The translations under genes were made by a program, and so were the position numbers. Shown here one piece after another: positions 39,537 to 48,988 of a stretch of 64,000 bases of DNA (the first letter of the stretch is position 1; each line of letters starts with the position of its first letter). This stretch comes from Prescottella subtropica (GTDB lineage: Bacteria; Actinomycetota; Actinomycetes; Mycobacteriales; Mycobacteriaceae). The notes beneath the pieces are model-generated. The model saw only the letters and a program-made list of their open reading frames with translations. It was not told the origin of the DNA and did not search any database. The DNA is taken from positions 62,001 to 126,000 of the forward strand of contig NZ_SKCH01000007.1 of assembly GCF_005434945.1 (NCBI RefSeq), written 5' to 3'.

Positions 39537-40556
39537 TCACGATCCGGCGGGTGGTGCGGTCCGCATCAGTCGGGCCAGGACGTCGGCGAGGGTGATCAGC
39601 CCGGTCAGTTGCCCGCCGTCGTCGCGGACGACGGCGATGTGGCTGCGGGTGCCGCGCATCGTGGCGAGGGCTTCGTAGACGGGGGTGGCGGCGTCGACGG
39701 TGAGCACGTCCCGCATCAGGTCGCGGGCCCGCGTCCCGGCGGGGGCACCGAGGCTGTCCCGGACGTGTACGACGCCGTCGACCCGGTCGCCGCTGCGCAC
39801 CAGCAGCCGCAGGTGCCCGGCCCGGTCGGAGGCCGCCCGGATCGTGTCGGGGCCGGCGTCGGCGTCGACGCTGCTCGGGTTCCCGTCGGTGCGGGCGATG
39901 TCGCCGACGGTGAGCGCCTCGAGTTCGAGGGCGCTGGTGAGATGCCCGTGGTACCGCTGGTCGAGGGTGCCGGCGGTCGCGGAGTGCTCGACGAGGTGCC
40001 GCAGCGCCTGCGGGTCCTGCCCGGACGCGACCTGGTCGACCGGCTGTACCCCGACCGCGGCCAGGCAGCGGTTCGCGAGCCGGTTCAGGGTGACGATGAG
40101 CGGGCGGGTGAGCCACATGAATCCGCGCATCGGGATCGCGAGGAGGGTCGCGGACTTCTCCGGGTGCGCGATGGCCCACGACTTGGGTGCCATCTCACCG
40201 ACCACGAGGTGCAGGAACGTCACGATGATCAGGGCGAGCACGAAACCGGCGACGTCGGCCAGCCACAGCGGTGCACCCCAGTCCGCGAAGGCGGGGGTGA
40301 GCCAGTGGTGCACGGCCGGTTTCGTCACCGCGCCGAGCGCGAGGGTGCACACGGTGATGCCGAGCTGGGAGCCGGCGAGCAGGACCGACAGTTCGGACGC
40401 GCTGCGCAGCGCGGCCCGGGCGGACCGGCTGGTCGCGGCGGCGTCCTCGAGCCGGTGCCGGCGGGCGGCGATGAGCGCGAACTCGATCGCCACGAAGAAG
40501 GCGCTCGCCGCGATGAGCAGGGCGGTGACGGCGAGGACGATCCACGGGTTACTCAT
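39537..40556 (-). CDS. CNNM/hemolysin C family transporter, short form
   Basis: The 339-residue protein has a DUF21 (CNNM) membrane domain with about four hydrophobic segments (1-170; FFVAIEFALIAARRHRLED, GSQLGITVCTLALGAVTKP, VGEMAPKSWAIAHPEK) followed by a CBS pair (about 215-330). It lacks the C-terminal CorC_HlyC domain found in its neighbour. Family members are linked to Mg2+ efflux; the hemolysin name is historical. ATG 40556 overlaps the upstream gene by 8 nt with a GAGAGGA Shine-Dalgarno, so the pair is translationally coupled. Confidence 0.92.
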   Translation of the reverse strand: MSNPWIVLAVTALLIAASAFFVAIEFALIAARRHRLEDAAATSRSARAALRSASELSVLLAGSQLGITVCTLALGAVTKPAVHHWLTPAFADWGAPLWLADVAGFVLALIIVTFLHLVVGEMAPKSWAIAHPEKSATLLAIPMRGFMWLTRPLIVTLNRLANRCLAAVGVQPVDQVASGQDPQALRHLVEHSATAGTLDQRYHGHLTSALELEALTVGDIARTDGNPSSVDADAGPDTIRAASDRAGHLRLLVRSGDRVDGVVHVRDSLGAPAGTRARDLMRDVLTVDAATPVYEALATMRGTRSHIAVVRDDGGQLTGLITLADVLARLMRTAPPAGS

Positions 40557-41919
40557 CGACGGCATCCTCTCGGTGGGCGTGGACGGTGACGAACAGCAGC
40601 GCCGGCACATGCTTGGCGACGGCCCGCACCTCCACGTGCAGTTCCCGGGCGGGCACCGGTTCGTCGGCGACCAGGTCGGCCGGGTCGACGGGCAGCGGGA
40701 CGGTGACCGTGTCCCCGACCTGGGGGAGCCCACCGAACTCGGTGATCACCAGACCGGCGAACGTCTCGTAGTCGTCGTCCTCGGGGAGGTCCTCGTCGAG
40801 GACCCGGGAGACCTCGTCGATGTGCATGCTGCCGGGGATCAGCCAGCCGCCGTCGACGGCGACCGTGGCGGTGGCGTCGTGGTCGGGATCGTGTTCGTCG
40901 GCGATCTCACCGACGAGTTCCTCGGCCATGTCCTCGACGGTGACGACGCCGGCGAACCCGCCGTACTCGTCGATGACCAGCGCCATCTCGTCCTTTGCCG
41001 CGGTGATCCGGTCGAGCACGTCCGGCAGCGGGAGCGTGGTGGGCACGATCACCGGCGGCCGGGCGTGGTCGGCGGCGGTGCCGGTGGGGTCGCTGCCGAG
41101 GAGGTCGTGCAGGTGGACGACGCCGCGCAGGTCGTCGCTGGTGGCGCCGACGACGGGGTAGCGGGTGTGGCCGGAGCCCATCCGGGACAGCACGTCGCGG
41201 ATCGGGTCGTCGCCGCGGACCACGTCGACGTGGGCGCGCGGGATCATCGCGTGCTCCGCGGTGCGGGTGGGGAAGTCGAGGATCCGGTCGAGGAGTGTCG
41301 ACAACTCCCGCGGAAGCTCACCCGCATCCCGCGATTCGGCGACGATGTGCTCGAGGTCGCGGGGGGTCGCCGAGTGTTCGACGTCGTGGACGGGTTCGAT
41401 CTTCAGGGCGCGCAGCAGCAGGTTCGACGAGTGGTCGAACAGCCGGATCAGCCAGCCGAACAGTGTCAGGTACAGCGTCGTGGACAGTGCGAGCCGGCGG
41501 GCGACGGGCTCGGGGCGGGCGATGGCGAGGTTCTTCGGGAACAGTTCGCCGAACACCATCTGCACGACGGTGGAGAACAGGATGGCGAGGATCGCGCCGA
41601 CGGCGAGTCCGATGCCGCTGGGCACACCGACCCCGCCGAGCAGTTCGCTCAGCCCGCGGCCGATGAGTGGTTCGGCGACGTAGCCGACGAGCAGGCCGGT
41701 GACGGTGATACCCAGTTGAGCGCCGGAGAGCATGAACGACGTCCGGCGGGTGACGGCCAGGGCGCGGGCAGCGGCGCTGTCACCGGACTGGGCGCGGGCC
41801 TCGAGCCGGGACCGGCTCACCGCCATGTAGGCGAACTCCTGGGCGACGAAGTAGCCGGTCAGCGCGGTGATCGCCAGCACGACGGCGATACCGGCGACGA
41901 TGCCGAGGACGGTCAGCAC
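40549..41919 (-). CDS. CNNM/hemolysin C family transporter, full-length form
   Basis: The 456-residue protein has a DUF21 membrane domain (1-190; GYFVAQEFAYMAVSRSRLEA, SGAQLGITVTGLLVGYVAEP, FGELFPKNLAIARPE), two CBS domains (about 215-335; YPVVGATSDDLRGVVHLHDLL, DEYGGFAGVVTVEDMAEELVG in segments), and a C-terminal transporter-associated CorC_HlyC domain (about 350-440). It is the first gene of the pair with the short form. Together with corA downstream it makes a putative Mg homeostasis block. The start is GTG 41919. Confidence 0.93.
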   Translation of the reverse strand: MLTVLGIVAGIAVVLAITALTGYFVAQEFAYMAVSRSRLEARAQSGDSAAARALAVTRRTSFMLSGAQLGITVTGLLVGYVAEPLIGRGLSELLGGVGVPSGIGLAVGAILAILFSTVVQMVFGELFPKNLAIARPEPVARRLALSTTLYLTLFGWLIRLFDHSSNLLLRALKIEPVHDVEHSATPRDLEHIVAESRDAGELPRELSTLLDRILDFPTRTAEHAMIPRAHVDVVRGDDPIRDVLSRMGSGHTRYPVVGATSDDLRGVVHLHDLLGSDPTGTAADHARPPVIVPTTLPLPDVLDRITAAKDEMALVIDEYGGFAGVVTVEDMAEELVGEIADEHDPDHDATATVAVDGGWLIPGSMHIDEVSRVLDEDLPEDDDYETFAGLVITEFGGLPQVGDTVTVPLPVDPADLVADEPVPARELHVEVRAVAKHVPALLFVTVHAHREDAVDE

Positions 41920-42110
41920 GAGGTCACCTCCGGAGTGGGAGCAGCGGTGGTGATGTTACGAGCAGGGACGGGTCTTCGAGGTGGGCGCGGCGCGCGTCTC
42001 ATGGCCCTCTTTCTGTGTCGACGATGGAACTGGTCTCGAAAATACGACGAATACGGCATCGATGGAGTTCCCGGGCGTCGACACGCCGGAAATACGTGGA
42101 GCGGACTACC

Positions 42111-43121
42111 GTGACCGGAACGGGTGCGGGAGGTGCGAGGGTGACGGGCACGGCACGGACGGCAGTGATCGGGACCGTTGCCGCCCTGCTGTGCGGATTC
42201 GGGGTCGTCGGTGGGGCGGCGAGTGCAGTGCCCGCAGCCGGGACGTACGTCGTCCCGTCGGTTCCGGGACCCGTCCAGGCCGGCCACGCCGACGCGCTGC
42301 GCTATGCGACGGCCCATCCGGATGCGGCGCCGGCCGGGGTCAACGACTTCGGGTGCCGGCCGGCACCGGAGCATCCGAACCCGGTGGTCCTCGTGCACGG
42401 CAGCGATTCGGACGCCTACACCGACTGGGCGGCGCTGGCCCCGAGGCTCACCGCCCGCGGCTTCTGTGTGTTCGCCCCGAACTACGGCGCCGACGGCACC
42501 CCCGGCACGTACGCGCGCGGCGACATGATCCGTAGCGCCCACGAGATCGCCGACATGGTGCGGGCGGTCCGTGAGTCGACGGGGGCCGCGGCCGTGGATC
42601 TGGTCGGGTACTCGCAGGGCGCGACGGTGGCCCGGTACTTCGTCAACCGACTCGGCGGCGCCGACGTCGTCGACCGGTGGGTGGGCATCGCGTCACCCAC
42701 CTACGGGGGCACCATGTACGGGTTGGTGCCGCTGCTGCGATTGCTGCCGGGGTCCGAGCGGATCGCGGCGTGGCTGACGTCGGAGGCGATCGCCCAGCAG
42801 ATGCAGGGCTCGCGGTTGCTCGCGGACCTCAACGCGGGCGGCGACACAGTGCCCGGCGTCGACTACACCACCATCGGATCCCGCGTCGACGAGATGATCC
42901 AGCCGGCGTCGAACATCGCGCTGCGTGACGCCGGTGCGACGAATCTGGTGGTGCAGGATCTGTGCCCGCAGAACCTGGGCGGGCACTTCGCGATGGTGTA
43001 CGACCCGTTCACGCTCGCCTTGACGACGGCGGTACTGGATCCGTCGGCGCCGCCACCCGAGTGCATGCCGGTGCCGCTCGGTGCGGGAATTCCGGAGATG
43101 GTTGCGGCGAGTCATTCCTGA
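42111..43121 (+). CDS. Secreted lipase/esterase, alpha/beta hydrolase
   Basis: From GTG 42111 (GGAG 9 nt upstream) the protein has 336 residues. A signal peptide of about 40 residues (TARTAVIGTVAALLCG core, cut near SAVPAAG) precedes an alpha/beta hydrolase of the secreted class 2 lipase type, with oxyanion region PNPVVLVHGSDSD, nucleophile elbow GYSQG, and catalytic His likely in LGGHFAMVYDP. Similar actinobacterial proteins hydrolyse triacylglycerols or esters. The longer frame from 42015 adds 32 basic residues that do not look like part of the signal. Four cysteines could form disulfides after export. Confidence 0.88.
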   Translation: MTGTGAGGARVTGTARTAVIGTVAALLCGFGVVGGAASAVPAAGTYVVPSVPGPVQAGHADALRYATAHPDAAPAGVNDFGCRPAPEHPNPVVLVHGSDSDAYTDWAALAPRLTARGFCVFAPNYGADGTPGTYARGDMIRSAHEIADMVRAVRESTGAAAVDLVGYSQGATVARYFVNRLGGADVVDRWVGIASPTYGGTMYGLVPLLRLLPGSERIAAWLTSEAIAQQMQGSRLLADLNAGGDTVPGVDYTTIGSRVDEMIQPASNIALRDAGATNLVVQDLCPQNLGGHFAMVYDPFTLALTTAVLDPSAPPPECMPVPLGAGIPEMVAASHS

Positions 43122-43154
43122 GATCGTCCGGTTCGCCGTTTATCGTTCCGGTTC

Positions 43155-44834
43155 ATGAACGCTTTCGCGCGAGCGACCGCCCCCGTGCGCCGATACTGTC
43201 GCCGCCTGCACCCGGTGGGGTTGACGTTCGCGCTCGTCTTCTTCACGTGGTCGATCAGCCCGTCGCTGCTGCCCCGCGCCTGGTACCTGCAGGGTGTCGC
43301 GACCGGCCTGTCGGTGGCGTTCGGCTACGGCATCGGCTGTCTGGTGGCGTGGATCGTGCGCGGGTGCGGGGTACGGCCGGACTGGTCGCCGCGGACCCGC
43401 CGCATCGGCCGGTGGCTGCTCGGTGCCGCCGCCGTCGTCCTGATCCCGGTGTACCTGGTGCTCGGGGCGGTGTGGCAGAACTACGTCCGCGACCTCGTCG
43501 GCGTCGAACGCAGCAACGAGGCGAACACGCTGCTGGTGGCACTGATCGCGCTCGCGGTGTGGTTCGTGCTGCTCGAGGGGGCCCGCGGCATCCGGGTGGG
43601 CACCCGTAAGGCATCCGATCTGGCGCGCCGGGTGGTGCCGTGGCCCGCCGCGAACGTCGCCGGACTGGTGATCGCCGCCGTCGTCGCGGTCCTGATCGTC
43701 AACGGCGCCCTGTACCGGGGTCTGATCGCGTTCGCGAACTGGAGCTTCTCCGGGGCCGACACCGCCACCGCGGAGGGCGTCGAGCAGCCCACCGTCCCCG
43801 AACGCAGCGGATCGCCCGCGTCGGCGCAGGCGTGGGACACCCTCGGGCAGGAGGGGCGCACGTTCGTCGGCCGCGGCCCCGACGCCGCCGACATCACCGC
43901 GGTCACCGGACGGCCCGCCCTCGAACCGATCCGGGTGTACGCGGGCCGCGAATCCGCCGACTCGGTGGCGTCGGTCGCGAACCTCGTCGTCGCCGAACTC
44001 GACCGCACGAAGGCGTGGGAGCGGAAGGTGCTGGCCGTCAACACGACCACCGGCCGCGGCTGGGTGAACCAGAACGTGGCGTCGTCGCTCGAGTACATCG
44101 AGGGCGGCGACACCGCGATCGCGTCGATGCAGTATTCGTTCCTGCCGAGCCCGCTCGCGTTCATCGCCGACCGGGAGACCCCGCAGGTCGCCGGCCGGGC
44201 CCTGTTCAACGCGGTCTTCGCCCGCTGGATCGACATGGACGTCGACACCCGCCCGAAGCTGGTGGTGTTCGGGGAGAGTCTCGGCGCGTACGGCGGGCAG
44301 AACGCGTTCGCCGGCTACCAGGACATGGCGACCCGCGTCGACGGCGGACTGTGGGTCGGCACCCCGAACTTCACCCCGCAGTGGCAGGAGGTCACCGAGG
44401 ACCGGGAGCCGGGCACCCCGGAGATCCTGCCGATCGTGGGCGACGGCGCCGCGGTGCGCTTCGCCTCCGACCCGGAGGACCTCGACCTCGCCGCCGAGTG
44501 GGGTCCGCGCCGGATCGTGTACTGGCAGCACGCGTCCGACCCGATCGTGTGGTGGTCGTCGTCGCTGCTGCTGAACAAGCCGGACTGGCTGAGCGAGCCG
44601 CGCGGCCGGGACGTCGACCCCAACATGACGTGGATGCCGCTGGTGACGTTCTGGCAGGTGACCCTGGACATGGTGTTCTCGGCGGACGTTCCGGCCGGGC
44701 ACGGGCACGCGTACGGCGCGGACGCGGCCGGCATGTGGGCGCGGATCCTGCAGCCGCAGGGCTGGAGCGAGGCCGACACCGCCCGCGTGCAGGCGGCGCT
44801 GACCGGGGACGAGGTTCCGGGGAAGGCTCCGTAG
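43155..44834 (+). CDS. Membrane-anchored alpha/beta-hydrolase family protein
   Basis: The 559-residue protein has an N-terminal membrane domain of about five helices (20-200; VGLTFALVFFTWSISPSLLP, LLGAAAVVLIPVYLVLGAVW) and a C-terminal extracytoplasmic alpha/beta hydrolase with nucleophile motif FGESLG near residue 377. This two-part architecture is a known, poorly characterised actinobacterial family. A hydrolytic role on lipids or cell-envelope esters is possible but unproven. A TATCGT -10-like box lies 8 nt before ATG 43155. It is 33 nt after the lipase on the same strand, but may have its own promoter. Confidence 0.87.
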   Translation: MNAFARATAPVRRYCRRLHPVGLTFALVFFTWSISPSLLPRAWYLQGVATGLSVAFGYGIGCLVAWIVRGCGVRPDWSPRTRRIGRWLLGAAAVVLIPVYLVLGAVWQNYVRDLVGVERSNEANTLLVALIALAVWFVLLEGARGIRVGTRKASDLARRVVPWPAANVAGLVIAAVVAVLIVNGALYRGLIAFANWSFSGADTATAEGVEQPTVPERSGSPASAQAWDTLGQEGRTFVGRGPDAADITAVTGRPALEPIRVYAGRESADSVASVANLVVAELDRTKAWERKVLAVNTTTGRGWVNQNVASSLEYIEGGDTAIASMQYSFLPSPLAFIADRETPQVAGRALFNAVFARWIDMDVDTRPKLVVFGESLGAYGGQNAFAGYQDMATRVDGGLWVGTPNFTPQWQEVTEDREPGTPEILPIVGDGAAVRFASDPEDLDLAAEWGPRRIVYWQHASDPIVWWSSSLLLNKPDWLSEPRGRDVDPNMTWMPLVTFWQVTLDMVFSADVPAGHGHAYGADAAGMWARILQPQGWSEADTARVQAALTGDEVPGKAP

Positions 44835-44954
44835 ACTCCTGGGGGTGAACCCACTTCCGGCGCCGCCGGGATTCGATGCTCCGGGAGCCGCCCTCGTGCA
44901 CTCTGTGACCACCCACCAGGCGTTGCCGTCCGTTCGTGCGGGGGTGTGGCACTG

Positions 44955-45878
44955 ATGCGGATCGTCTTCGCGGGCACACCGGAGCCGGCGGTGCCGTCGC
45001 TGCGGCGGCTCATCGAGTCCGGGCGGCACGAGGTGGTCGCCGTGGTCACCCGTCCCGACGCGGTCGCCGGGCGCGGCCGCAAGCTGGTGCGTTCACCGAT
45101 CGGGCAGCTCGCCGACGAGCACGGCATCGAGGTGCTCACCCCGGCGTCGGCGTCGGATCCGGAGTTCGCGGCCCGGCTGACCGAGCTCGCGCCGGACGCG
45201 TGCCCGGTCGTCGCGTACGGCAACCTGCTGCCGCGCCCGGTCCTCGACATCCCGGTGCACGGCTGGATGAACCTGCACTTCTCGCTGCTGCCGGCGTGGC
45301 GCGGTGCCGCCCCCGTGCAGGCCGCGATCAACGCGGGCGACGAGGTGACCGGCGCGACGGTGTTCGCGCTCGACGAGGGCATGGACACCGGACCGGTGTA
45401 CGGGGTGGTGACCGAGACGATCCGCACCACCGACACCGCCGGGGTGCTGCTCGGCCGGCTCGCCGACAGCGGGGCGATCCTGCTCGAGAGTGTGCTCGAC
45501 GGTGTGGAAGACGGGGCGGTGCAGGCGATTCCGCAGCCGCGGGACGGTATCTCGCACGCCCCTAAGGTGTCGGTGGAGTCCGCGCACATCCGGTGGGATC
45601 AGCCGGCACTGGCGGTGCACCGGCACATCCGGTCGGTGACGCCGGCGCCGGGCGCATGGACGATGATCGGTGACCTGCGGGTCAAGGTCGGGCCGGTGGA
45701 TCTGGTGGAGGAGACGCTGCCGCCGGGACGGATCGAGGTCCGCAAGGACGGCATGTACATCGGTACGACGACGACGGCGGTCCGGCTCGGGCAGGTCCAG
45801 CCGCAGGGCAAGAAGCAGATGGCAGCAGTGGACTGGGCGCGGGGCGCGCGTCTGGGTGGAGAGGTGCGGGCACAGTGA
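44955..45878 (+). CDS. fmt: Methionyl-tRNA formyltransferase
   Basis: It formylates initiator Met-tRNA using 10-formyl-THF. The 307-residue protein starts [16 protein letters not shown], has the catalytic set in [16 protein letters not shown] (Asn, His) and EGMDTGPV (Asp), and a C-terminal OB domain with TPAPGAWT and [13 protein letters not shown] 44955 matches the usual start, with a G-rich Shine-Dalgarno. GTG 44946 would add three residues. Its stop overlaps the rsmB start. Confidence 0.97.
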   Translation: MRIVFAGTPEPAVPSLRRLIESGRHEVVAVVTRPDAVAGRGRKLVRSPIGQLADEHGIEVLTPASASDPEFAARLTELAPDACPVVAYGNLLPRPVLDIPVHGWMNLHFSLLPAWRGAAPVQAAINAGDEVTGATVFALDEGMDTGPVYGVVTETIRTTDTAGVLLGRLADSGAILLESVLDGVEDGAVQAIPQPRDGISHAPKVSVESAHIRWDQPALAVHRHIRSVTPAPGAWTMIGDLRVKVGPVDLVEETLPPGRIEVRKDGMYIGTTTTAVRLGQVQPQGKKQMAAVDWARGARLGGEVRAQ

Positions 45879-47398
45879 GCGAGTCCAACAGAAGCGAATC
45901 GAACCGGCCGCAGCGCCGGTCCGGCGGACAGGGCGGGCAGGGCGGACGGCCCGCCGGTCAGGGGAACTCCGGAAGCCGCGGCAGCCGGGGTAACCGGGGC
46001 GGCGGCAACAGCCGGCCGCGGCAGGCGCGGCGACCCGATCCGGCGCACGCGTCGCTCGATCAGCCGCGGCTCGCCGCCCGCGACGTGATCCGGGCCGTCC
46101 GGGAGCGGGACGCGTACGCGAATCTCGTGCTGCCCGGTCTGCTCCGGGACCGTCGCCTCGACGGCCGGGACGCGGCGCTGGCCACCGAACTGGCGTACGG
46201 CACGGCCCGCGCCCGCGGCCTGCTGGACGCGGTCATCGCGTCCTGTGCGGGACGGCCGATCGACGAGATCGACGGCCCGCTGCTGGACGTGCTGCAACTC
46301 GGCACCTACCAGCTGCTGCGTACCCGGATCGCGCCGCACGCCGCGGTCGCCACGTCCGTGGACCTGGTGCGGGCCGAGGCCGGTGCGGGCAAGGCCGGGT
46401 TCGTCAACGCGGTGCTGCGCCGGGTGTCGGAGAAGACCGAGGCCGAGTGGGTGGCCGCGCTGGCTCCCGACGCCGGCCGCGACCCCGTCGGGCATCTGGC
46501 GTTCGAGCATGCACATCCGGTGTGGATCGCGCAGGCGTTCGCCGATTCCCTCGGCACCGCCGCCGGTGAGCTCGAGGACGTGCTGATCGCCGATGACGCC
46601 CGCCCGAACGTGCACCTGGTGGCCCGCCCGGGGGAGATCTCGGCGGAGGAACTGGCGTTGATCACCGGCGGCGAGGTGGGCCCGTACTCGCCGTACGCGG
46701 TGCATCTCGACGGCGGCGATCCGGGTCTGCTCGACGCGGTCCGGCAGGGGCTGGCCGGGGTGCAGGACGAGGGCAGCCAGCTGGTGGCCCGTGCGCTCAC
46801 CCTCGCCCCGCTCGACGGACCGGACGGCGGTCGCTGGCTCGACCTGTGTGCCGGTCCGGGCGGTAAGGCGGCCCTCCTGGGTGCGCTCGCCGACATCGAG
46901 GGCGGCCGGTTGGACGCCGTCGAACCGGCCGAGCATCGCGCCGACCTGGTCCGCAAGACCACCCGCGAGCTGCCCGTCGACGTGCACGTCGCGGACGGCC
47001 GCGATCCGGGCCTGACCGGCGGCTACGACCGGATCCTCGTCGACGCACCGTGCACCGGGCTGGGGGCGCTGCGGCGTCGCCCGGAGGCCCGCTGGCGGCG
47101 GCAGCCGTCGGACGTGGCCGCCCTGGTGAAGCTGCAGCGGGAGTTGTTGGCGTCGGCGCTGCAACTGGTCCGTCCGGGCGGGGTGGTGCTGTACTCGACG
47201 TGTTCGCCGCACGTCGCGGAGACCGTCGGCGTCGTCACCGACGCGGTGCGCCGGCACGGGGTGATCCCGCTGGACACGCGGGAACTGCTGCCGGGGGTGC
47301 CCGGTCTCGGGGACGGCCCGGGTGTGCAGTTGTGGCCGCACCGGCACGGTACCGATGCGATGTTCATGGCGGCGTTGCAGCGGCCCTCGGACGGGTGA
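45875..47398 (+). CDS. rsmB: 16S rRNA m5C967 methyltransferase
   Basis: The 507-residue protein opens with a disordered Arg/Gly/Asn/Ser-rich tail (1-55), then a NusB-like RNA-binding domain (about 60-200), and then the SUN/NSUN methyltransferase domain. This shows SAM motif [20 protein letters not shown] (C393) and the catalytic nucleophile YSTCSPH (C443). It overlaps fmt by a GTGA, the conserved fmt-rsmB pairing. In mycobacteria rpe follows directly; here about 4 kb of other genes intervene. Confidence 0.96.
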   Translation: MSESNRSESNRPQRRSGGQGGQGGRPAGQGNSGSRGSRGNRGGGNSRPRQARRPDPAHASLDQPRLAARDVIRAVRERDAYANLVLPGLLRDRRLDGRDAALATELAYGTARARGLLDAVIASCAGRPIDEIDGPLLDVLQLGTYQLLRTRIAPHAAVATSVDLVRAEAGAGKAGFVNAVLRRVSEKTEAEWVAALAPDAGRDPVGHLAFEHAHPVWIAQAFADSLGTAAGELEDVLIADDARPNVHLVARPGEISAEELALITGGEVGPYSPYAVHLDGGDPGLLDAVRQGLAGVQDEGSQLVARALTLAPLDGPDGGRWLDLCAGPGGKAALLGALADIEGGRLDAVEPAEHRADLVRKTTRELPVDVHVADGRDPGLTGGYDRILVDAPCTGLGALRRRPEARWRRQPSDVAALVKLQRELLASALQLVRPGGVVLYSTCSPHVAETVGVVTDAVRRHGVIPLDTRELLPGVPGLGDGPGVQLWPHRHGTDAMFMAALQRPSDG

Positions 47399-47415
47399 CG
47401 GAGGAGGGGGCGACC

Positions 47416-47799
47416 GTGCCACGCATGCGCGACCACGCGGACCGCTACGCCGATGCGCTCGCGGCGTTGTCGGCGGCCACGCACCGGCCGACGAGCATCG
47501 TCGAGTACGGCGATGATTTCGCGATCCGGGTCGACTTCGCGTTCAACCGGTTCCTGATCGCCACCAACACCGATGTCGGCCTGTGCGACGACCCGGATGT
47601 CGCCGACGGGTGGATCGTCCGGTTCTGTGAGGGTGGGGAGTCCGGGACCCGGGTGCTGGCCGAGTCCCGCCGGGACTGGCTCGTCGACGCGTTCGACCAG
47701 GTCTTCGAGACGGTGGACCGGGCGGGGGACTGGATCGAATCAGACGCCCAACTCGGGGAACTGACACAGCAACGCGACTCGTACGACACCGGACGCTGA
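47416..47799 (+). CDS. Conserved-looking small acidic protein of unknown function
   Basis: I do not recognise this 127-residue protein. It is acidic and predicted to be soluble, with a helix-rich start ([16 protein letters not shown]), beta-like segments ([19 protein letters not shown]) and a charged helical C-terminus. GTG 47416 is preferred because GGAGG lies at 47400-47404. GTG 47395, overlapping the rsmB stop, and ATG 47425 are alternatives. Its codon use looks like that of its neighbours and it is close enough to rsmB to be cotranscribed. Confidence 0.7.
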   Translation: MPRMRDHADRYADALAALSAATHRPTSIVEYGDDFAIRVDFAFNRFLIATNTDVGLCDDPDVADGWIVRFCEGGESGTRVLAESRRDWLVDAFDQVFETVDRAGDWIESDAQLGELTQQRDSYDTGR

Positions 47800-47941
47800 C
47801 CGTCGGTCACGAACGTGGTTCGGTCCGCGCCGAACCCCTGCCGTCGACCGCGGTCGGCGCGCATCCTGGAGGTGGAGACCCCGGCGCCGCTCGTCGGCGC
47901 CGGGCCATCGAACGGCACCCGAACACGAATCGCGGCCTGGC

Positions 47942-48988
47942 ATGCGGACCGAAACCACACGACCGTCGACACCGACCACCACGATGCAGGCGTGGCGGGT
48001 GACCAGACCCGGGCCGCTCACGAGCCGGCCGCTGCGGATGAGCCGGGAGTTGCTGCCGCGGCCCACCCGCCGGGACCTGCTGGTGCGGGTACTGGCGTGC
48101 GGGGTGTGCCGGACCGACCTGCACGTGGTGTCCGGTGAACTGGCGCCGCACCGGCTGGAGGTGATCCCCGGCCACGAGATCGTCGGGGAGATCGTCGCGA
48201 TGGGCGACGACGTCGCCGCGTCCCGGTTCACGATCGGGCAGCGGGTGGGGATCGCGTGGCTGCGCGGCACGTGCGGGCACTGCCGGTACTGCGTGCGCGG
48301 CGACGAGAACCTGTGCCCGTATTCGACGTACACCGGGTGGGACGCGGACGGCGGCTACGGCGAGTACGCGACGGTGCCCGCCGACTTCGCGCTCGACCTG
48401 CCCACCGGCTATCCGGTGGTGGAGCTGGCGCCGCTGCTGTGCGCCGGCATCATCGGCTATCGGGCGCTGTCGCGGGCCGAACTGCCCGACGGCGGCCGGC
48501 TCGGCATCTACGGGTTCGGCGGCAGCGCGCACCTGACCGCGCAGGTCGCCCTCGCCCGCGGCGCCCGCGTGCACGTGATGACCCGCGGCGACGAGGCCCG
48601 CCGGCTCGCGTTCAGCCTGGGGGCGTCGTCGGTGCAGGGGGCAGCCGACCCGCCACCGGAACCGTTGGACGCGGCGATCCTGTTCGCACCCGTCGGGGAT
48701 CTGGTGCCGCCCGCGCTGGCAGCCCTCGACGCGGGTGGGACGCTGGCGTTGGCCGGTATCCACGTCAGCGACATCCCGGCCCTGAACTATCAGCAGCACC
48801 TGTTCCGGGAACGGCAGATCCGCAGCGTCACCGCCAACACCCGGCAGGATGCCCGCGAGTTCCTGGCCGTCGCACAGAAGCACCGGCTGCGGGTGACCGC
48901 CCACCGGTATCCCCTCGACGCGGCGGACATCGCGCTCGCCGACCTGGCCGGCGGCGCGTTCGGCGGTGCCGCCGTCCTGGTCCCGTGA
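47942..48988 (+). CDS. Zinc-dependent alcohol dehydrogenase, AdhA type
   Basis: This 348-residue medium-chain dehydrogenase has catalytic zinc ligands in [11 protein letters not shown] and PGHEIVGE, and structural zinc cysteines in [15 protein letters not shown]. The Rossmann loop is [14 protein letters not shown], and the family block [18 protein letters not shown] follows. It closely resembles mycobacterial AdhA (Rv1862) proteins in remembered motifs. Substrate is unknown. The N-terminus is uncertain: ATG 47942 gives a Thr-rich leader, while ATG 47984 (MQAWRV) starts at the conserved core. Neither has a clear Shine-Dalgarno. It overlaps the GH65 gene by a GTGA. Confidence 0.9.
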   Translation: MRTETTRPSTPTTTMQAWRVTRPGPLTSRPLRMSRELLPRPTRRDLLVRVLACGVCRTDLHVVSGELAPHRLEVIPGHEIVGEIVAMGDDVAASRFTIGQRVGIAWLRGTCGHCRYCVRGDENLCPYSTYTGWDADGGYGEYATVPADFALDLPTGYPVVELAPLLCAGIIGYRALSRAELPDGGRLGIYGFGGSAHLTAQVALARGARVHVMTRGDEARRLAFSLGASSVQGAADPPPEPLDAAILFAPVGDLVPPALAALDAGGTLALAGIHVSDIPALNYQQHLFRERQIRSVTANTRQDAREFLAVAQKHRLRVTAHRYPLDAADIALADLAGGAFGGAAVLVP